In this document: positions 29,007 through 41,314 of the stretch, in pieces
Numbering within the stretch: the stretch's first letter is position 1
Layout: each line of letters opens with the position of its first letter
Source: Ampelocalamus luodianensis
Lineage: Eukaryota > Streptophyta > Magnoliopsida > Poales > Poaceae
Direction: 5' to 3'
DNA length: 64,000 nucleotides
Assembly (NCBI GenBank): GCA_036346255.1
Contig: CM070622.1
Coordinates: forward strand, 20,238,751-20,302,750
The notes under the pieces: generated by a model
The model's input: only the letters and a program-made list of their open reading frames with translations
Told to the model about the DNA's origin: nothing
Databases searched by the model: none
Position numbers and translations under genes: made by a program

Positions 29007-30686
29007 TTATGAAAACTCGAGGGATTTACCCTTCTTCATGTTGCTCTTTATTTCTCTAATATTTGCATCTTCCACTTGAGCTTTCCTGATCTGATTTGGC
29101 ATGGAGGGCTGAACTTCCAAGGCAGCTAAGTAACCTTCCTCGACCAATTCGAGCTTGAGCTTCTGAAATTCTTCATGTAGTGCTGGCTGACTCTCCTTGA
29201 TTATCAGAGTACTGCAGTAGACCTTTCTACTTAAAGCATTCGCTACGATATTGGCTTTGCTTGGATGATAATGAATTCCTACATTGTAATCTTTGATCAA
29301 CTCTAACCATCTTCTTTGCCTCATATTCAAATCAGCTTGGGTGAAAATGTACTTCAAGCTCTTATGGTCCGTATAAAGTTCACAGCGATTACCGATGAGG
29401 TAATATTGCCATATCTTCAAGGCGTGCACTACGGCGGCCAATTCCAAATCATGGGTGGGGTAAGTTGCTTCATGAGGCTTTAACTGTCGTGAGGCATAAT
29501 CTACTATCTTCCCTTCTTGCATCAAAACACAACCGAGACCTTGTCGAGATGCATCGCAAAAGATCTCAAAATTCTTTCGGACGTCTGGCAGGATCAGTAC
29601 TGGAGCGGTGGTCAAACGCTTCTTCAACCCTTGAAAACTCTGCTCACAATCTGGTGTCCAAGTAAACTTCTTTTCCTTCTTTAGCAACTGAGTGAGAGGT
29701 CTTGCTATCTTGGAGAAACCTTCAATAAATCGGTGGTAGTAACCTGTCATTCCAAGGAAACTTTTGATTTAAGGCACTGACTTGGGTAACTCCCAATTGA
29801 GCACATCCTTAACTTTATTGGGGTTAACGGCAACTCCTATAGACAGGACGTGTCCCAAGAAGGTAACCTCCTTCGTCCAAAACTCACATTTGTTGAATTT
29901 AGCATAGAGTTGGTGATCTCTAAGCTTAGTCAGGACCAAACAAAGATGCTCTTCATGCTCTTCTTCACTCTTGAAGTATATCAGAATATCGTCAATAAAG
30001 ACAATAACGAACTTGTCAAAATACTCCATGAATACTTTATTCATCAAGTTCATAAAGTAAGCAGGAGCATTGGTCAAACCAAAAGACGTGACTATGCACT
30101 CATACAGTCCATAATGGGTTGAGAAGGCTGTCTTGGGAATGTCCTCTTGGCGAATCTTCAATTGATGGTAACCCGACCTCAAGTCTATCTTTGAGAACAC
30201 TCCAGCTCCCTTTAGCTGGTTAAACAGATTATGAATCCTAGGCAGAGGGTACTTATTCTTGATGGTGACTTTATTGAGTGAACGGTAGTCCACACACATC
30301 CTCTGGGTACCATCCTTCTTTGCAACAAAGATCACTGGGGCTCCCCAAGGTGAAGAACTTGGTCTGACAAAACCTTTATCTTGCATCTCTTCAATCTGCT
30401 TCTTCAGCTCGACTAGGTCGTCAACCGGCAATCGGTAAGGTCTCTTGGAAATGGGTGTGGATCCTGGGACTAGGTTGATGACGAACTCTAGGTCCCTATC
30501 TGGAGGCATTCCAGGTAACTCATCAGGAAAGACGTATGGAAACTCTTGGACCACTAGCACATCTTCCAAAGATACAACCTTGATACTGCAGACCAGAGCT
30601 CCTTCAAGCTTCTCCGAGGAGGCTTCAAATTTTACTTTGGTTTTGACTGGACTGACCAGAGTGATGCTCTGACCAGCACAATCCAA
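29007..30686 (-). pseudogene. Chromovirus reverse transcriptase and RNase H
   Basis: On the minus strand the RT reads from the link to protease (FPDELPGMPPDRDLEF) through PLPRIHNLFNQLKGAGVFSK, IDLRSGYHQLKIRQEDIPKT and the catalytic FIDDILIY, to FLGHVLS. One stop (about 29768-29770) separates it from RNase H. That domain shows YYHRFIEGFSKIARPLTQLL, CDASRQGLGCVLMQ, the DHKSLKYIFTQ segment and NVVADALSRK-like NIVANALSRK. It is nearly intact and the best preserved coding stretch among the retroelements here. Confidence 0.92.
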
Positions 30687-32216
30687 GATGGCTTGGTGAT
30701 TAGAGAGTCAATCCATGCCCAAAATCACATCTAAGGACTTGGTGTCAAGTAGGATGAGGTTGGCTAGAAACTCTACCCCTTCTATGACCACTGAAACTTG
30801 TGGGCAACTCTACTTCGTGCTCAACTCTGAACGAGGGGATTGAACCAACAAGGCAGTCTTAAGATTCAAAACCTTCAACTGGTGCTTTGCAGCAAAACTC
30901 TGAGAAACAAACGAATGTGAAGCTCCAGAATCGAACAAAACGACAGCAGGTACCTAACACAACGTCTGAGGCTGACTGGGCTTCCTCCACTGTGACATGG
31001 TTCACACGACCTCTCCTAAAAGGCTAAGAGGTCTTAGCTGCTGCAACTGGAGGCTGGGGTGCTCCACGACCTAATCCTGGCACTGGGGTTCTAGTTGGAG
31101 CAGCTCCCAAATCGAATCTAGCCGGTGTTGGGCCTTGCCTTTGTGGACATTTGCTGGCATAATGTCCTAATTGCTGGAAGTTGAAACAAGTGATCCCCGT
31201 GGCAGGATTATATTGCTTCTAGGCTATTGGTTGCTGGGGTTGCGGGAACCTGGAGTAGCCGGACGAGATGCCGCTGCAGAGGTCCTGAGTGCAACGGGAG
31301 GAACAGAACGAGCAGGGTATTGAGCATTCGTCCTGGCTCTCTGTGGAGGTCCTTGATGAGCACCATGTTGTGTCATCTTCCTTTTATAAGAGTTTGCAAG
31401 CTCCCGACGAGACTCTTCAATGAGCATAGCCTTGTTCACCAAATGCTAGAAATCGGTATAGTCGTTGCTCACGACTTGAACCTTCAAGCCGGGATTGAGC
31501 CCCCGCTTGAAACGCTTTTGACATGCATCATCCGTGGCAACGTCCTCTCGAGCATAACGAGAGAGTTGAGTGAACTTGTTGAGGTATTCACTCACCGTCA
31601 TGCTTCTTTGTCATAGCTTGCGGAACTCGTTCTTCTTCATTTCCACCTTCCCATCGGGAATATGAGAGCAGCGGAAAGCTACTGAAAACTCAGCCCAAGT
31701 AATGTTCTGCTCAGCCCAAGTAATGTTCTGGTGGTCTGCATGGGCGACGCTGAAATTTTCTCACCATTCTGCAGCAGTGCCTTCAAGCTGGTGCGCGGCA
31801 TACAAGACCTTCTCGCGGTCGTCACACCGGGCGATGGCAAGCTTCTTTTCGGTAGAACGCAGCCAGTTGTCTGCATCCAGAGGCTCAGAGGAGCTAGAGA
31901 ACGTGGGTGGACGAGTCCTCATGAACTCGGCCAATTTGGACTGAGGGAAAACCGGAGGTGGCGGTGGAGGCATAGCAGTTGCTTGGCTGTTCTGATTCAT
32001 CATTGAGAGGGGAGCGGCGGCGGTTTGACTCTGTTGAGCCATCATCTGATTCATGTTGTGCATCATTGCACTCTTCAGCTGCGTCTGTGCGGCCATAAAC
32101 TGACCCAACCCCTGATCTGCTGCTGCTGACGGAGGAGGAGGTGGTGGTGGCAGCGGACAGGGGTTCACTGGTTCCTCTTGGCTTACCGAGTTGTGGGTCT
32201 GAACTATCTGCAACAA
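30687..32216 (-). pseudogene. Chromovirus gag and protease
   Basis: On the minus strand gag starts near 32216 with a proline-rich and Met/Gln-rich N-terminus. The conserved FMRTRPPTFSSSSEPLDADN and WLRSTEKKLAI follow, then LVNKAMLIEESRRE. A zinc knuckle CFNFQQLGHYASKC (about 31190-31140) has Phe where the second Cys should be. The degenerate aspartic protease (about 30690-31000) has its active-site motif region near 30935 (LFDSGASHSFV-like). Several frameshifts separate the pieces. Confidence 0.82.
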
Positions 32217-32734
32217 ATCTGCCCAGGTTTAGAAGACGAGAAGAAGAAAGCATGAGAGGTAAGAGGGAACCGCACAATAGACAAGAGAGAGCAAGGGAGA
32301 AAGATGGAGCAACCTAGTTAGGGAAAGTCGGTTAAACCCAAAGGAGAAATAGCCGGAAAGCTATTTAAGAAGCAACCACTCAAAACGGTCCTATTACACA
32401 GACTAACGAATAACGATGCCGAAACTTAGGGAGGCGACTTCTACTAAAGCACGACTAATTTAACTTATAGGGGTGGTCTACTCAAAGTTAAGCTCGATCC
32501 CATTAGGGTTAGTAGGGTGAGAAAGATCAATTGAATTAGAAAACAATGCTTCCGAAAAGATAAGATGTAAGAACCTAAAAATGAGACGAGATGAGATTAG
32601 AATTAGATAAGAGAAAAACAACTACTCAAGTTAGCCGTTGGTTTGATTTAGAAAATAGATTTTGAATTTTTGACTAAAACGACCATGCTAGCTAAAGCTA
32701 CGTCCTACAGTCAATATGGCTCTGATACTACCTC

Positions 32735-35700
32735 TGTCGGGACCTCGAGTAAAGCAACCATGGGACCCTCTGTGCATACTGAGCTAGTCCCAAGATTAAC
32801 AGCTAGCTCGCACAGTTATAACATAGATGAAATCATATCCATACAACAAACTTAAAGATAAAAAAAGACCAATTAATATTTATAGAAGCAAAAAAACCTT
32901 ATGGTCAAGTTTTTACAAGGGTCTGCCGCACCGGGCTTACAACGCAAGAGAAACTGCAGCGGACCAACACCAAAACATGGAGGCCATCCGACAAGCCCAC
33001 AGGCTATCGAGTGGAGGACGTCCCCTAGCACACTTGGTCTTCGAATAACTCCTCTTCAAAGAACTCCGGGTTCTCTGGTTCTCCCTCAGCTACTGATTCA
33101 AATAGAGGGCGCAAAGCCATGAGTACTTTGAATGTTTTCAACAAGCTGTGGAAAAATAATGAATGCACATAATATTCATGCAAGGCTTGACAAGACTAGC
33201 TTTATGATTAATTTGCAGAAAGCAGGATTGACTGGAAATACCATAAGTAGATTGCAAAGCTCAAGTTGAAAGATTAATACATAAGTACACAAGTTCTTTG
33301 AAACAGCTCGTGAACACCCTGTTCACTTCCCAGACCACTCCAGGACCACCCGTGGACACCCTGTCCACACCCTAGACCACTCGTGAACGTCCACGACCAC
33401 CTCGCGAACGCTTACGACAACCTTTTTGAGAAAAACTGCCCTTCGCATGATAGTCACCAAGCATTGTCCGTAACCGGGGATACAACTATTAAAATAGTTT
33501 TACACTTTTTTTTTCACATAACACGACTTCTCTAGTTGGTTTGGCACCCGTCGATACCACCACTCACTACCTTAGGTGAGCAGTCTAGAGAACGCGTCAA
33601 GGCCTTTATAAAGCTCTGTTCTGACTCGGTTCTGCTCACTAAGGATTCGCCTTATTGGCCCCCTCTTGCGTCGTTTCCAACCATAACAGAACTGACTCAA
33701 AGCATTGCTAATTATCTAGCCCAGTCCACCCCATAAATGAACTTATAGTTGCACAGTATTGCCCAGATCAAGCGCACAAAGTTAAGTCCTTAGAGTTTAC
33801 TCATGCGAGACATCCTCATCCCAATGTGCTTCTTGCACCCCATTTACTGCACGATCACTCGCCTGAGTACGAAATCATTTTTGGTTCAACCCATCCAAAT
33901 GACAACCCTAGCCAAAGGCACAACAACTTTTAAAAGCAGTGGCTCCCCACCACAATTTACATAACTGTGATCTCACACCACAGTTGCACAACGGTGGCAT
34001 CACACCACAATTCCACAGCTCATTAGTCAAATTTAATATTCTTTGAGTAAATGATCAATAATCTAGTGTATAACTAAAGCATGTCAAGCATATACGATAC
34101 CCAGGTTGGTATTACAACAAAGTCCAACTAAGATTACCCATCCTATGGTGACCAAGGATACATGTCAACATGTCGGTTGCAATTTATCAAGGAGGCATAC
34201 TGTCAAGAAGGTATTTAACTAGCTCCCAAAACCAATTTTATACAAATAGCTATGCATGTTGATATAAAATAATATACTTTTGTAAAAAAATGGGTTCAAC
34301 ATGATCAAAAGTCCACGACTTACCTTTGTTGAAGAAGTGAGCTGCTTTGGTAGAGGCTGTTGGGTCCAAGAAGTTTCCCACAACATCGGAATCTACACGT
34401 GCGAATAAAGCCAAATAAGCAACTAGAGAAACTCCAAATAAAGACCAAAGAACCTACCAAAACCAGAGCTGAAAGAAAGGTACAGAGTTCAGATGAAGAT
34501 AGGAGCTTGAACCACTCAAGCCGGAGCTTGAACGGATGAGGTCGAGGAAGGGAAGGAGAGAGTGATGAGGGGGAAGCAACAAGGGAGAACAAAAGGGGTT
34601 TCCAGGTGCCTTATATAGGCAAGGGGATGTCCAAGGAGGGAGGACGGCGCAGGCGTGCAACAGGTGCAATGGAAGACGCCGCATTCAATGTGCGTGATGG
34701 GGGTAGGTGAAGGAGGGAATGGAGGCAAGTAGGGGAGGAGACTAGAGGGAGAAACAAGTACTGCAGAGGCGACAACATTTGATGCGACTCAACGACATTT
34801 AATGCGCAAAGACCTTTGCGGCAGTAGTGACACGACGAGAGGAAGGAGAAGGTGAGCAGGGTTGATGGGTGGGGCTGGTCCAAAACCAAGAGGGAGGTCC
34901 TGAGGAGGAGGGGGTGGTCTTTGCAAAAAGGGCGGTTGCGACCAAAGAGGGTCGTCTTTGCAAAAAGGACGGTTGTGACCGAGAGGGTCGTCTTTGCAAA
35001 AAGGACGGTTGCAACCGAGAGGGTCATCTTTACAAAAAGGGCGGTTGCGATCAAAGATGGTCGTCTTTGCAAAAAGGACGGTTGCGATCAAAGAGGGTCG
35101 TCTTTGCAAAAAGGGCGGTTGAGAAAGGCCGTTCGATTCTGATCGAACGACTCACAAGGATTGGGACGTTCGGATTGCGACCGAGTGAGTCGTCTTTGCA
35201 AAAAGGGTGGTTGCAACCGAGAGGGTCGTCTTTGCAAAAAGGACGATTATGACCAAAGAGGGTCATCTTTGCAAAAAGGCCGGTTGAGATCAAAGAGGGT
35301 CGTCTTTGCAAAAAGGGCGGTTGAGAAAGGCCGTTCGATTATGATCGGATAGCTCACAAGGATTGGGACGTTTGGACCGGACGAACGCGCAAACGAGATC
35401 GGGTCGTTCAAACACGATCGGACAACCTACAAGGATTGGGACGTTCGGACCAGGCAAACGTCCAACCAAGATCGAGCCGCTCAAACACGATCGAACGGCT
35501 CGCAAGGATTGAAGGCGAGTGCGCGCGGGGAGGAGGATCGGACAGAGAGGAGAAAGGAAGGGGAACTCCAAATACTAGATAATTCTAGTAACTCGAGATA
35601 AACCAAACTGAATTAGTCGATGTTTGATTTATTCATATTAAATTGCTTTCAAATTTTAAAAATCTCCAAGTTAAGCTTGAGCAAATCAACAAAACCAAAT

Positions 35701-35754
35701 GTTATTGCTATTTTGAAAACTTTCAAAAAGGCTCCAAAAAACTGGGATGTTACA
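32735..35754 (-). repeat. Chromovirus 5' LTR, about 3.0 kb
   Basis: The LTR runs TGTCGGGACC to GATGTTACA on the + strand. It contains no coding region that I trust. Notable parts are a hypervariable CCACGACCACC-type stretch (33300-33420) and a 36-bp minisatellite (34914-35325). A candidate TATA-like CCTTATATAGG at 34609-34619 could be its own promoter, directing transcription leftward into gag. Confidence 0.85.
34914..35325. repeat. 36-bp minisatellite inside the chromovirus LTR
   Basis: The unit is about 36 bp with the core GTCGTCTTTGCAAAAAGG followed by CGGTTGCGACC. Six copies lie in 34914-35121 and four in 35188-35325. Each block ends with the same GTTGAGAAAGGCCGTTCGAT-type segment, so there is a higher-order unit of about 200 bp. 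The length is a multiple of three, which is why long frames stay open in several phases. These frames are not genes. Confidence 0.93.
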
Positions 35755-36660
35755 GCTTTGCACTCACGGGAGACTCACCGTCTCTATGACTTTCTTATGT
35801 GGCTCCACCTTGAGTTCAAGACTATGCGTTCTCAGCTCCTGACTTGCCATCCACGCTCGACCTTGGTGGAGGCTCTCATGGGTGTTTGTGCTGAGGAGAC
35901 TCATCATCGTGGCGTGGTTCAGATACAGGCTGTCTTGTTTGCTTCAGCGCCTACTCCTTTGCCTGTTCCTTCAGCATTGACCGTGATCCCTCCAGCTCTC
36001 AGCGCACAAGTGGTTGCTACCTCTACTGTGGGTCTCCACTGCACCTAATGCCAGTGTGATGGCCACAGATATCAGTATTGCTACAAGCGGAGGAGGGACC
36101 AGGGTCGTCGGGGTGGACGTCTCCTGAAGGACTTTGGAGGTTCCTCCCATTCAGGAGCTGGCGCCTCTCGCCAGGGCTCCTCCGGTGACGCCACGCATCA
36201 ACTCCTTTCCCTGCTTTAGTGCCTCGGTGTCCGCTCGTCCTCAGACTCCTCGGGTTCTGCTCGTCTGACTCTTGCTTCTCAGCGGTCTTCCTCGCCTTTG
36301 CCTCCTCCCTCGTTAGGTATCTTGTTTCTGTGGATCTTGGACTCTGGTACTTCCTTTCACATGACACCAGACTCTACCCACCTCACTTCTGTGAGTTCCA
36401 TAGCTCTTTCTTCCACTATTCAAACTACAGATGTTACCTCTCTTCCTGTTGTAGGCCGAGACACCCTTTCCACTTATTTTCATGTTTTTGTAGTCTCTCA
36501 TGTTCCTCAGCTTACTATGCAGCTTTTATCGGCTGGTCAGATCACTGATCACGACTATCGTGTTGTTCTTGAGTTTGACTCTTGTTGTGTTCAGGATCGC
36601 TGCATGAGGACTCTGCTTAGTACTGGCCCTAGGCGTCATGATTCGCAACATCTTTGGGAG
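35755..36660 (+). pseudogene. Copia gag 3' part and protease
   Basis: Gag resumes with HRLYDFLMWLHLEFKTMRSQL and CAEETHHRG. A degenerate zinc-knuckle region follows at about 36050. The protease shows LDSGTSFHMT (about 36335), the active-site Asp of copia proteases, then QLLSAGQITDHDYRVVL. Gag and protease lie in different frames here, and the linker carries stops. Confidence 0.85.
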
Positions 36661-38030
36661 CTCGACTAGCTACATCTTCCTTCCGTTGTCCCCCAACCAG
36701 TCAGCCACTACCACTACCTCTGGACTTGCCGTGTCCTCCACTACTTCACTCAATGGCACCATCGTCTGGGTCATCTCTGTGGATCGCGTCTATCGTCACT
36801 AGTAGGTCGTGGTGTTATTCTGTTTTTGGGGACACCTCTTTACATTGTATGGGTTGCAAGCTTGACAAGCAGCTACAACTCCCCTATCCCTTAGGTGATT
36901 ATGTTTCTACTCGTCCTTTTGATCTTGTTCACTACGATGTTTAGGGTCCGGCTCCCTTTGTTTCGAAAGGGGATTATCAATACTATGCGATCTTTATTGA
37001 TGATTATGCTTGTCATGCTTGGATCTACTTAATGTCCTATCGTAGTCAGGTTTTCTCTATTTACCATATGTTTGTTGTTGAGTTAATCTTGTTATTTCAC
37101 GTCAATTGTTAGTTGTTACACATTCACTTTGTTTTGATAATAAGTCTGTCATGTAAAAGACCTCTGCATGTGAGTAGTGGTATGAGCATTCACATCTTGT
37201 GCAGACGTGGTGTCGTGGTGTCAGGTTTGTTAGTTGGCCGAGTCTCATGGAGACGAGGCGTGAGTTGCGGATCGGGAGAGTGCCCATCGTTTGTAATTGT
37301 GTTAGTTGTGAGTCTAGTACGTGAGAACAACAGAATAGAGAAAAAACGACGCTAGGCCGTTGCAGCCTCAAAATTGAGTTGTGCTTCTCTGTTCGTCTTC
37401 TACCTCCTGAGTGCGTGTGTGTTCAAGGGAGAGGAAACAATGTGTGAGCTCTCTCCAGGAGCTGGTCCATCATTCGTCACCATGGTTCGCACTTAGTTTG
37501 ATTCGGTCATTCGTGTATTTCATGCCGACTCAGCTGGCAAGTACCTATATGCTGCTTTGCGTTGCTTTCTCGCTGAGTAGTGTACTCTTCCTCAGTACTC
37601 TTGTCCTAGTGCTCACGTTCAAAATGGTGTCTCTGAGCGTAAATATCGTCACTTGCTTGAGACAGTTCGTGCTCTCATGCTTGCCTCTTCTGTTCCACCT
37701 CACTTCTGGGCTGAGGCTATCTCCACAACTGCTTTTTTCATCAACATGCAGCCTTCCACTGCTCTTTAGGGTTGTACTCCTGTTGAGCATCTCTATGGTC
37801 GAGCTCCAGAGTACAGCCACCTTCATAGTTTTGGTTGTGTCTGCTTCGTTTTTCTTCCACCTCGTGAGCGCACCAAGCTGACTGCTCAGTCAATTGATTA
37901 TGTTTTTCTTGGCTACAGTCTTGAGCATAAGGGTTACCGTTGCTATGACCCTGTTGCTCGTAGGATGAGGATCTCTCGGGATGTCACTCTCGACGAGTTC
38001 CGACTTTACTACCCTCGTTCCCCCACTGTC
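36661..38030 (+). pseudogene. Copia integrase, split by a solo-LTR-like insert
   Basis: The N-terminal and core part reads to about 37068 (FDLVHYDV, FIDDYACHAWIYLM). After the 411-bp insert it resumes at 37480 (MVRTQFDSVIRVFHADSAGK, SERKYRHLLETVRALMLAS, FINMQPSTAL, PVEHLYGRAPEYSHLHSFGC, FLGYSLEHKGYRCYDPVAR). The reading frame shifts repeatedly and carries stops. Confidence 0.85.
37069..37479. mobile_element. Probable solo LTR in copia integrase
   Basis: The 411-bp insert begins TGTTTGTTGTTGAG and ends CATTCGTCA. Flanks ccata (37064-37068) and ccatg (37480-37484) match at 4 of 5 bases. Removing it joins the two integrase halves correctly. It has TG..CA ends and no coding content, which fits a solo LTR of another family. 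Confidence 0.65.
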
Positions 38031-38419
38031 AGCTTAGAATCTCTTATTGAGTCGATCTCCTTTCTGACTTTGTTGACTCTCAACCTTCCACTACTGTTTC
38101 GCTTCATCCTCCACCTTCTTCGCCTCTCTCTCCTCTGGCTCCACCTGTTCCCCCTCCGCCGGAGTTTTCTTCCCGCTCTTTTGTTGAGATTCCACCCTTT
38201 CCTCTCCACTACTCTTGCCGTCCTCAGCCTACTCCTCCAGTTGAGCCTTCGTCTTTGTTGGACCCTGTTCCTAGCTCTTCTTCTCCGTCCTTCCTGGGTC
38301 CAGCTCCACCTTCTCCTCCCAGACACGATCTTTGTGATTGTCACATTGTTAGGGCTCCTGAGCGCTACAGCTTTGCAGTTGTTGCTCTTTCTGAGCCTAC
38401 GACCCACCGTGAGGCTGCT

Positions 38420-39845
38420 GCTCACCTTGAGTGGCAGCTCGCGATGTCTAAGGAGATTGCTGCTTTGGAGCGTACTGGCACTTGGGATCTTGTGCCCTTA
38501 CCTGCGCGTCACTCTCGTTACGTGCAAGTGGGTGTATAAGATCAAGACTCGCTCGGATGGTTCCCTTGAGCGCTATAAGGTTCTTCTTGTGGTGCGTGGT
38601 TTTTAGTAGGAGCATGGTCATGACTATGATGAGATATTTGCTCCTGTTCGCACTCTGCTTGCCGTGGCCTCTGTTCAACAGTGGCCCATCTCTCAGCTGG
38701 ACATCAAGAATGCATTTCTCAATGACGAGTTGCGTGAGGAGGTCTACATGCAGCCACCCCTGGGTATTATGTTCCTGATGGTATGGTTTTTCGCCTTCGT
38801 CGCTCTCTCTATGGGCTCAAACAAGCCCCTCATGCTTGGTTTGACTGCTTTTCCTCTGTTGTCACTGCTGCCGGTTTCTCCTCTAGTAATCACGACCCTA
38901 CCCGATATGATCATTACTGGAGATGACTCTCAATACATTGCCTTTGTGAAGGAGCGTCTCAATGAGCAGTTCTTGATGTCTGATTTGGGTTCTTTTCATT
39001 ACTTCCTTGGGATTGATGTCACTTCTATGCCTAAGGGCTACTATCTCTCCCAGGAGAAGTACATTTAGAAAATCCTTGCTCGCGTTTGTCTCACTGATCA
39101 GTGCATGTCGGATACTTCTATGGAGCTTGGTGTTCACCTTTGACCTACTGATGGTGAGCCTCTTGAGGACCCTACGCGCTATCGCGATCTTGTCGGGAGC
39201 TTCGTCTATCTTGGGATCACTCGACCTGATATTTCTTTCCCAGTTCACATCCTGAGTCAGTTCGTCTCTACTCCTACTCAGCTCCACTATAGTCACCTTC
39301 CTCGTGTTCTGCGATATCTTTGTGGGACCATCACTCGTTGCCTTTTCTTTCCTCGCTCCAGTTCTCTGTAGCTTCAGGCGTACTCTGATGCGACCTAGGC
39401 TAACAATCATTCTGATCGCCAAACTCTTTCTGCCAATTGTGTTTTCCTCGGTTCCTCTTTGATTGCCTAGAAGACCAAGAAGTAGACTATCGTTTTCCGT
39501 TCGAGTGCCGAGGTTGAGTTGAGAGCCATGACGTCGTTGACAGCTGAGATCACCTAGCTTCAGTGGTTACTTGAGGATTTCAGTGTTTCAGTTTTTGCAC
39601 CAACTCCTCTCTTATCAGACAGTACTGCTGCGATCAGTATTGCTCAAGATCCCGTGAAGCATGAGCTCACCAAGCACATTAGAGTCGATGCTTCGTACAT
39701 GTGATCGCAGGTGCAAGACCAAGTTATTGCTCTTTAGTATGTGCCTTCAGAGCTTCAGTTAGCAGATTTCTTCACCGAGGCACAGACTGGAGTTCAACAT
39801 AGTTTCTACCTCTCCAAACTCAATATTATTGATCCACCATTAGTT
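38420..39845 (+). pseudogene. Copia RT and RNase H lacking the YVDD catalytic box
   Basis: RT begins HREAAAHLEWQLAMSKEI, TWDLVPLP, WVYKIKTRSDGSLERYK. It continues SQLDIKNAFLNDELREEVY and then goes from SNHDPT straight to DMIITGDDSQYIAFV. Compared with the intron 10 copy, a segment of about 60 bp including TLLILYVD is missing at about 38900. RNase H follows (HVLSQF-like, TAEIT, LLSDSTAAISIAQDP, HIRVDASYM). Many stops. Confidence 0.85.
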
Positions 39846-40207
39846 TGAGGGGGTGTTACATGTTTATTTGTATAGGGTACTTGTTGTATGTTTACCTACA
39901 CTGGAACTTGTGTATTTGGCCTTTTGATCCATTGAAATAGATCAAGATTCATTCCATTCCAAAACATGCATCTTCTTTCCACTTAGTGGCTGCTTTACAA
40001 ACTTACAGTCATATCTTCAAATTAAAATCTTAAATTAGGTATTCTTACGTATTATTGAAGAAAAAAGTTAGGCTTTCTTACTTATGGCTCACCATGGATT
40101 TATAGCAGGGAAGTAATCAATCAGCCATATGCGTTGGAACTCGATTAACTTTGTTACTACTGAACACTCCTGCGAATTGGTAAATAAATTTTGTAGATCC
40201 TTCATGG

Positions 40208-41269
40208 GAATAAGTCCATTTTACACTCTTGAACTATAGCTAAAGTCTAAAAAACACCCCGAACTACAAAACCGTTCACTTTACACCCCTCAATTTTTGA
40301 AACCGGAGCAAATCACCCCCTCACCCTAAACCACCCCGGTTTTGGATGACGTGGTGTCCACATGTACATGGGTCCCACATGTCAGCCCCATCTCTTTCTT
40401 CTCCAGCAGCAACCCTTGACGCTATGCAAGCTGCCACGCCTGTGCTCGCCGCCTTTCTGCCCATGTCGGCCGCCTCCGGCTCTCCGCCACCCAGTCTACA
40501 AATGGCCGCTCCAAGCCCGCTCATCGTCCCCTTCCTGCAGCCACTCTCTTCTTCCCCTTTCACTTCTCCACCGGGAGCCATGAAGAACTATGGAGCTCGA
40601 GCCATGGCCACGCCGTGCTCGCCGTTCCCGCTGCTTCGGCGACCAACTCCCCGGATCAACCCCGTCGCGCTGTGTTCCCAACACCCCCACACTATTTCTC
40701 CAAGCCAATTTAGTCTTGTGACCACATGAGTCACCGCCGACTCCATTTTTCCCATTCCGGCCGCACAAGCAGCCGGCGCCATCCATGGACCTCCGACTCA
40801 ATTCCTCGTGGATGGAGCAACCTCTGGCCTCCCCCGACCTCCCTCAACTGACGATTGAAGCACCCCCTCGCTAGGTAGTCGCCGCTGCACCAAGCCCTCC
40901 GCACCACCACGGGCTTCCGCCGCCAGCCTGCTCGGCACCTCCCCGCCGCCATTGATAGCCCCGGTAAGTTCCCCTAGTCCCGCTGATCCTCATGTGCGCC
41001 TCCTTCTCCCTTGCCCCCTCCAGCGCCGTCGCGCCTTTTCTTCTCCAGGCTCGGCCGCCACACGCCGCTGTCAGCACGCTCCAGCGCCGCCTGAGCTGCG
41101 TCGCTACCACCCCTGTGGCCGGATCCATTTCCCCCGTCCATGGCCTTCACCGTCGCCTCCTCCACCGGCGCCGCCCTTGCCCGAACTGCCTTCGGCTTTC
41201 CCTTGGGAAGCTCTCAGCTCCCTCTTTGGTTAGCCGGAGCCGAAGCCCCCATCTCCACCTAGTTTCAAG

Positions 41270-41314
<45 letters not shown>

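Larger units (their letters stand above)
26091..35754 (-). mobile_element. Ty3/gypsy chromovirus, reverse, nested in copia gag
   Basis: On the minus strand this reads: 5' LTR (35754 back to 32735, TGTAACATCC to GTCCCGACA), a degenerate primer-binding site (32716-32730), gag, protease, RT, RNase H, integrase and chromodomain, then a 188-bp remnant of the 3' LTR (26091-26278). The order RT before integrase and the chromodomain make it a chromovirus. The roughly 3-kb LTR recalls rice RIRE3/RIRE8 and the Tekay clade, which is inference. Flanks acttc and gcttt differ by two transitions and are probably an old target duplication. All genes carry stops. Confidence 0.88.
24779..39966 (+). mobile_element. 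Short-LTR Ty1/copia element, forward, interrupted by a chromovirus
   Basis: The left LTR 24779-24877 (TGTTAGTTTG to TTCCAACA) is followed by the primer-binding site TGGTATCAGAGTC. The right LTR is about 39854-39966, preceded by the polypurine tract GAGGGGG. The LTRs resemble those of the intron 10 copia element, so the two are one family. The copia parts are 24779-26090 and 35755-39966. Between them sits the chromovirus. A 411-bp solo-LTR-like insert lies in integrase. The outer flanks (ttaga and tgcat) do not match, so either an end is misplaced or the element has recombined. Confidence 0.85.

Noticed and set aside
34611..35311. Repetitive 90-150-residue frames (CKDDPLG and LQKGR-type repeats)
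   Set aside because: They arise from the 36-bp minisatellite, whose unit is a multiple of three. They are not genes.
34914..35325. Regularly spaced repeats resembling a CRISPR array
   Set aside because: The units are tandem with no unique spacers, and the locus is an LTR in a plant genome.
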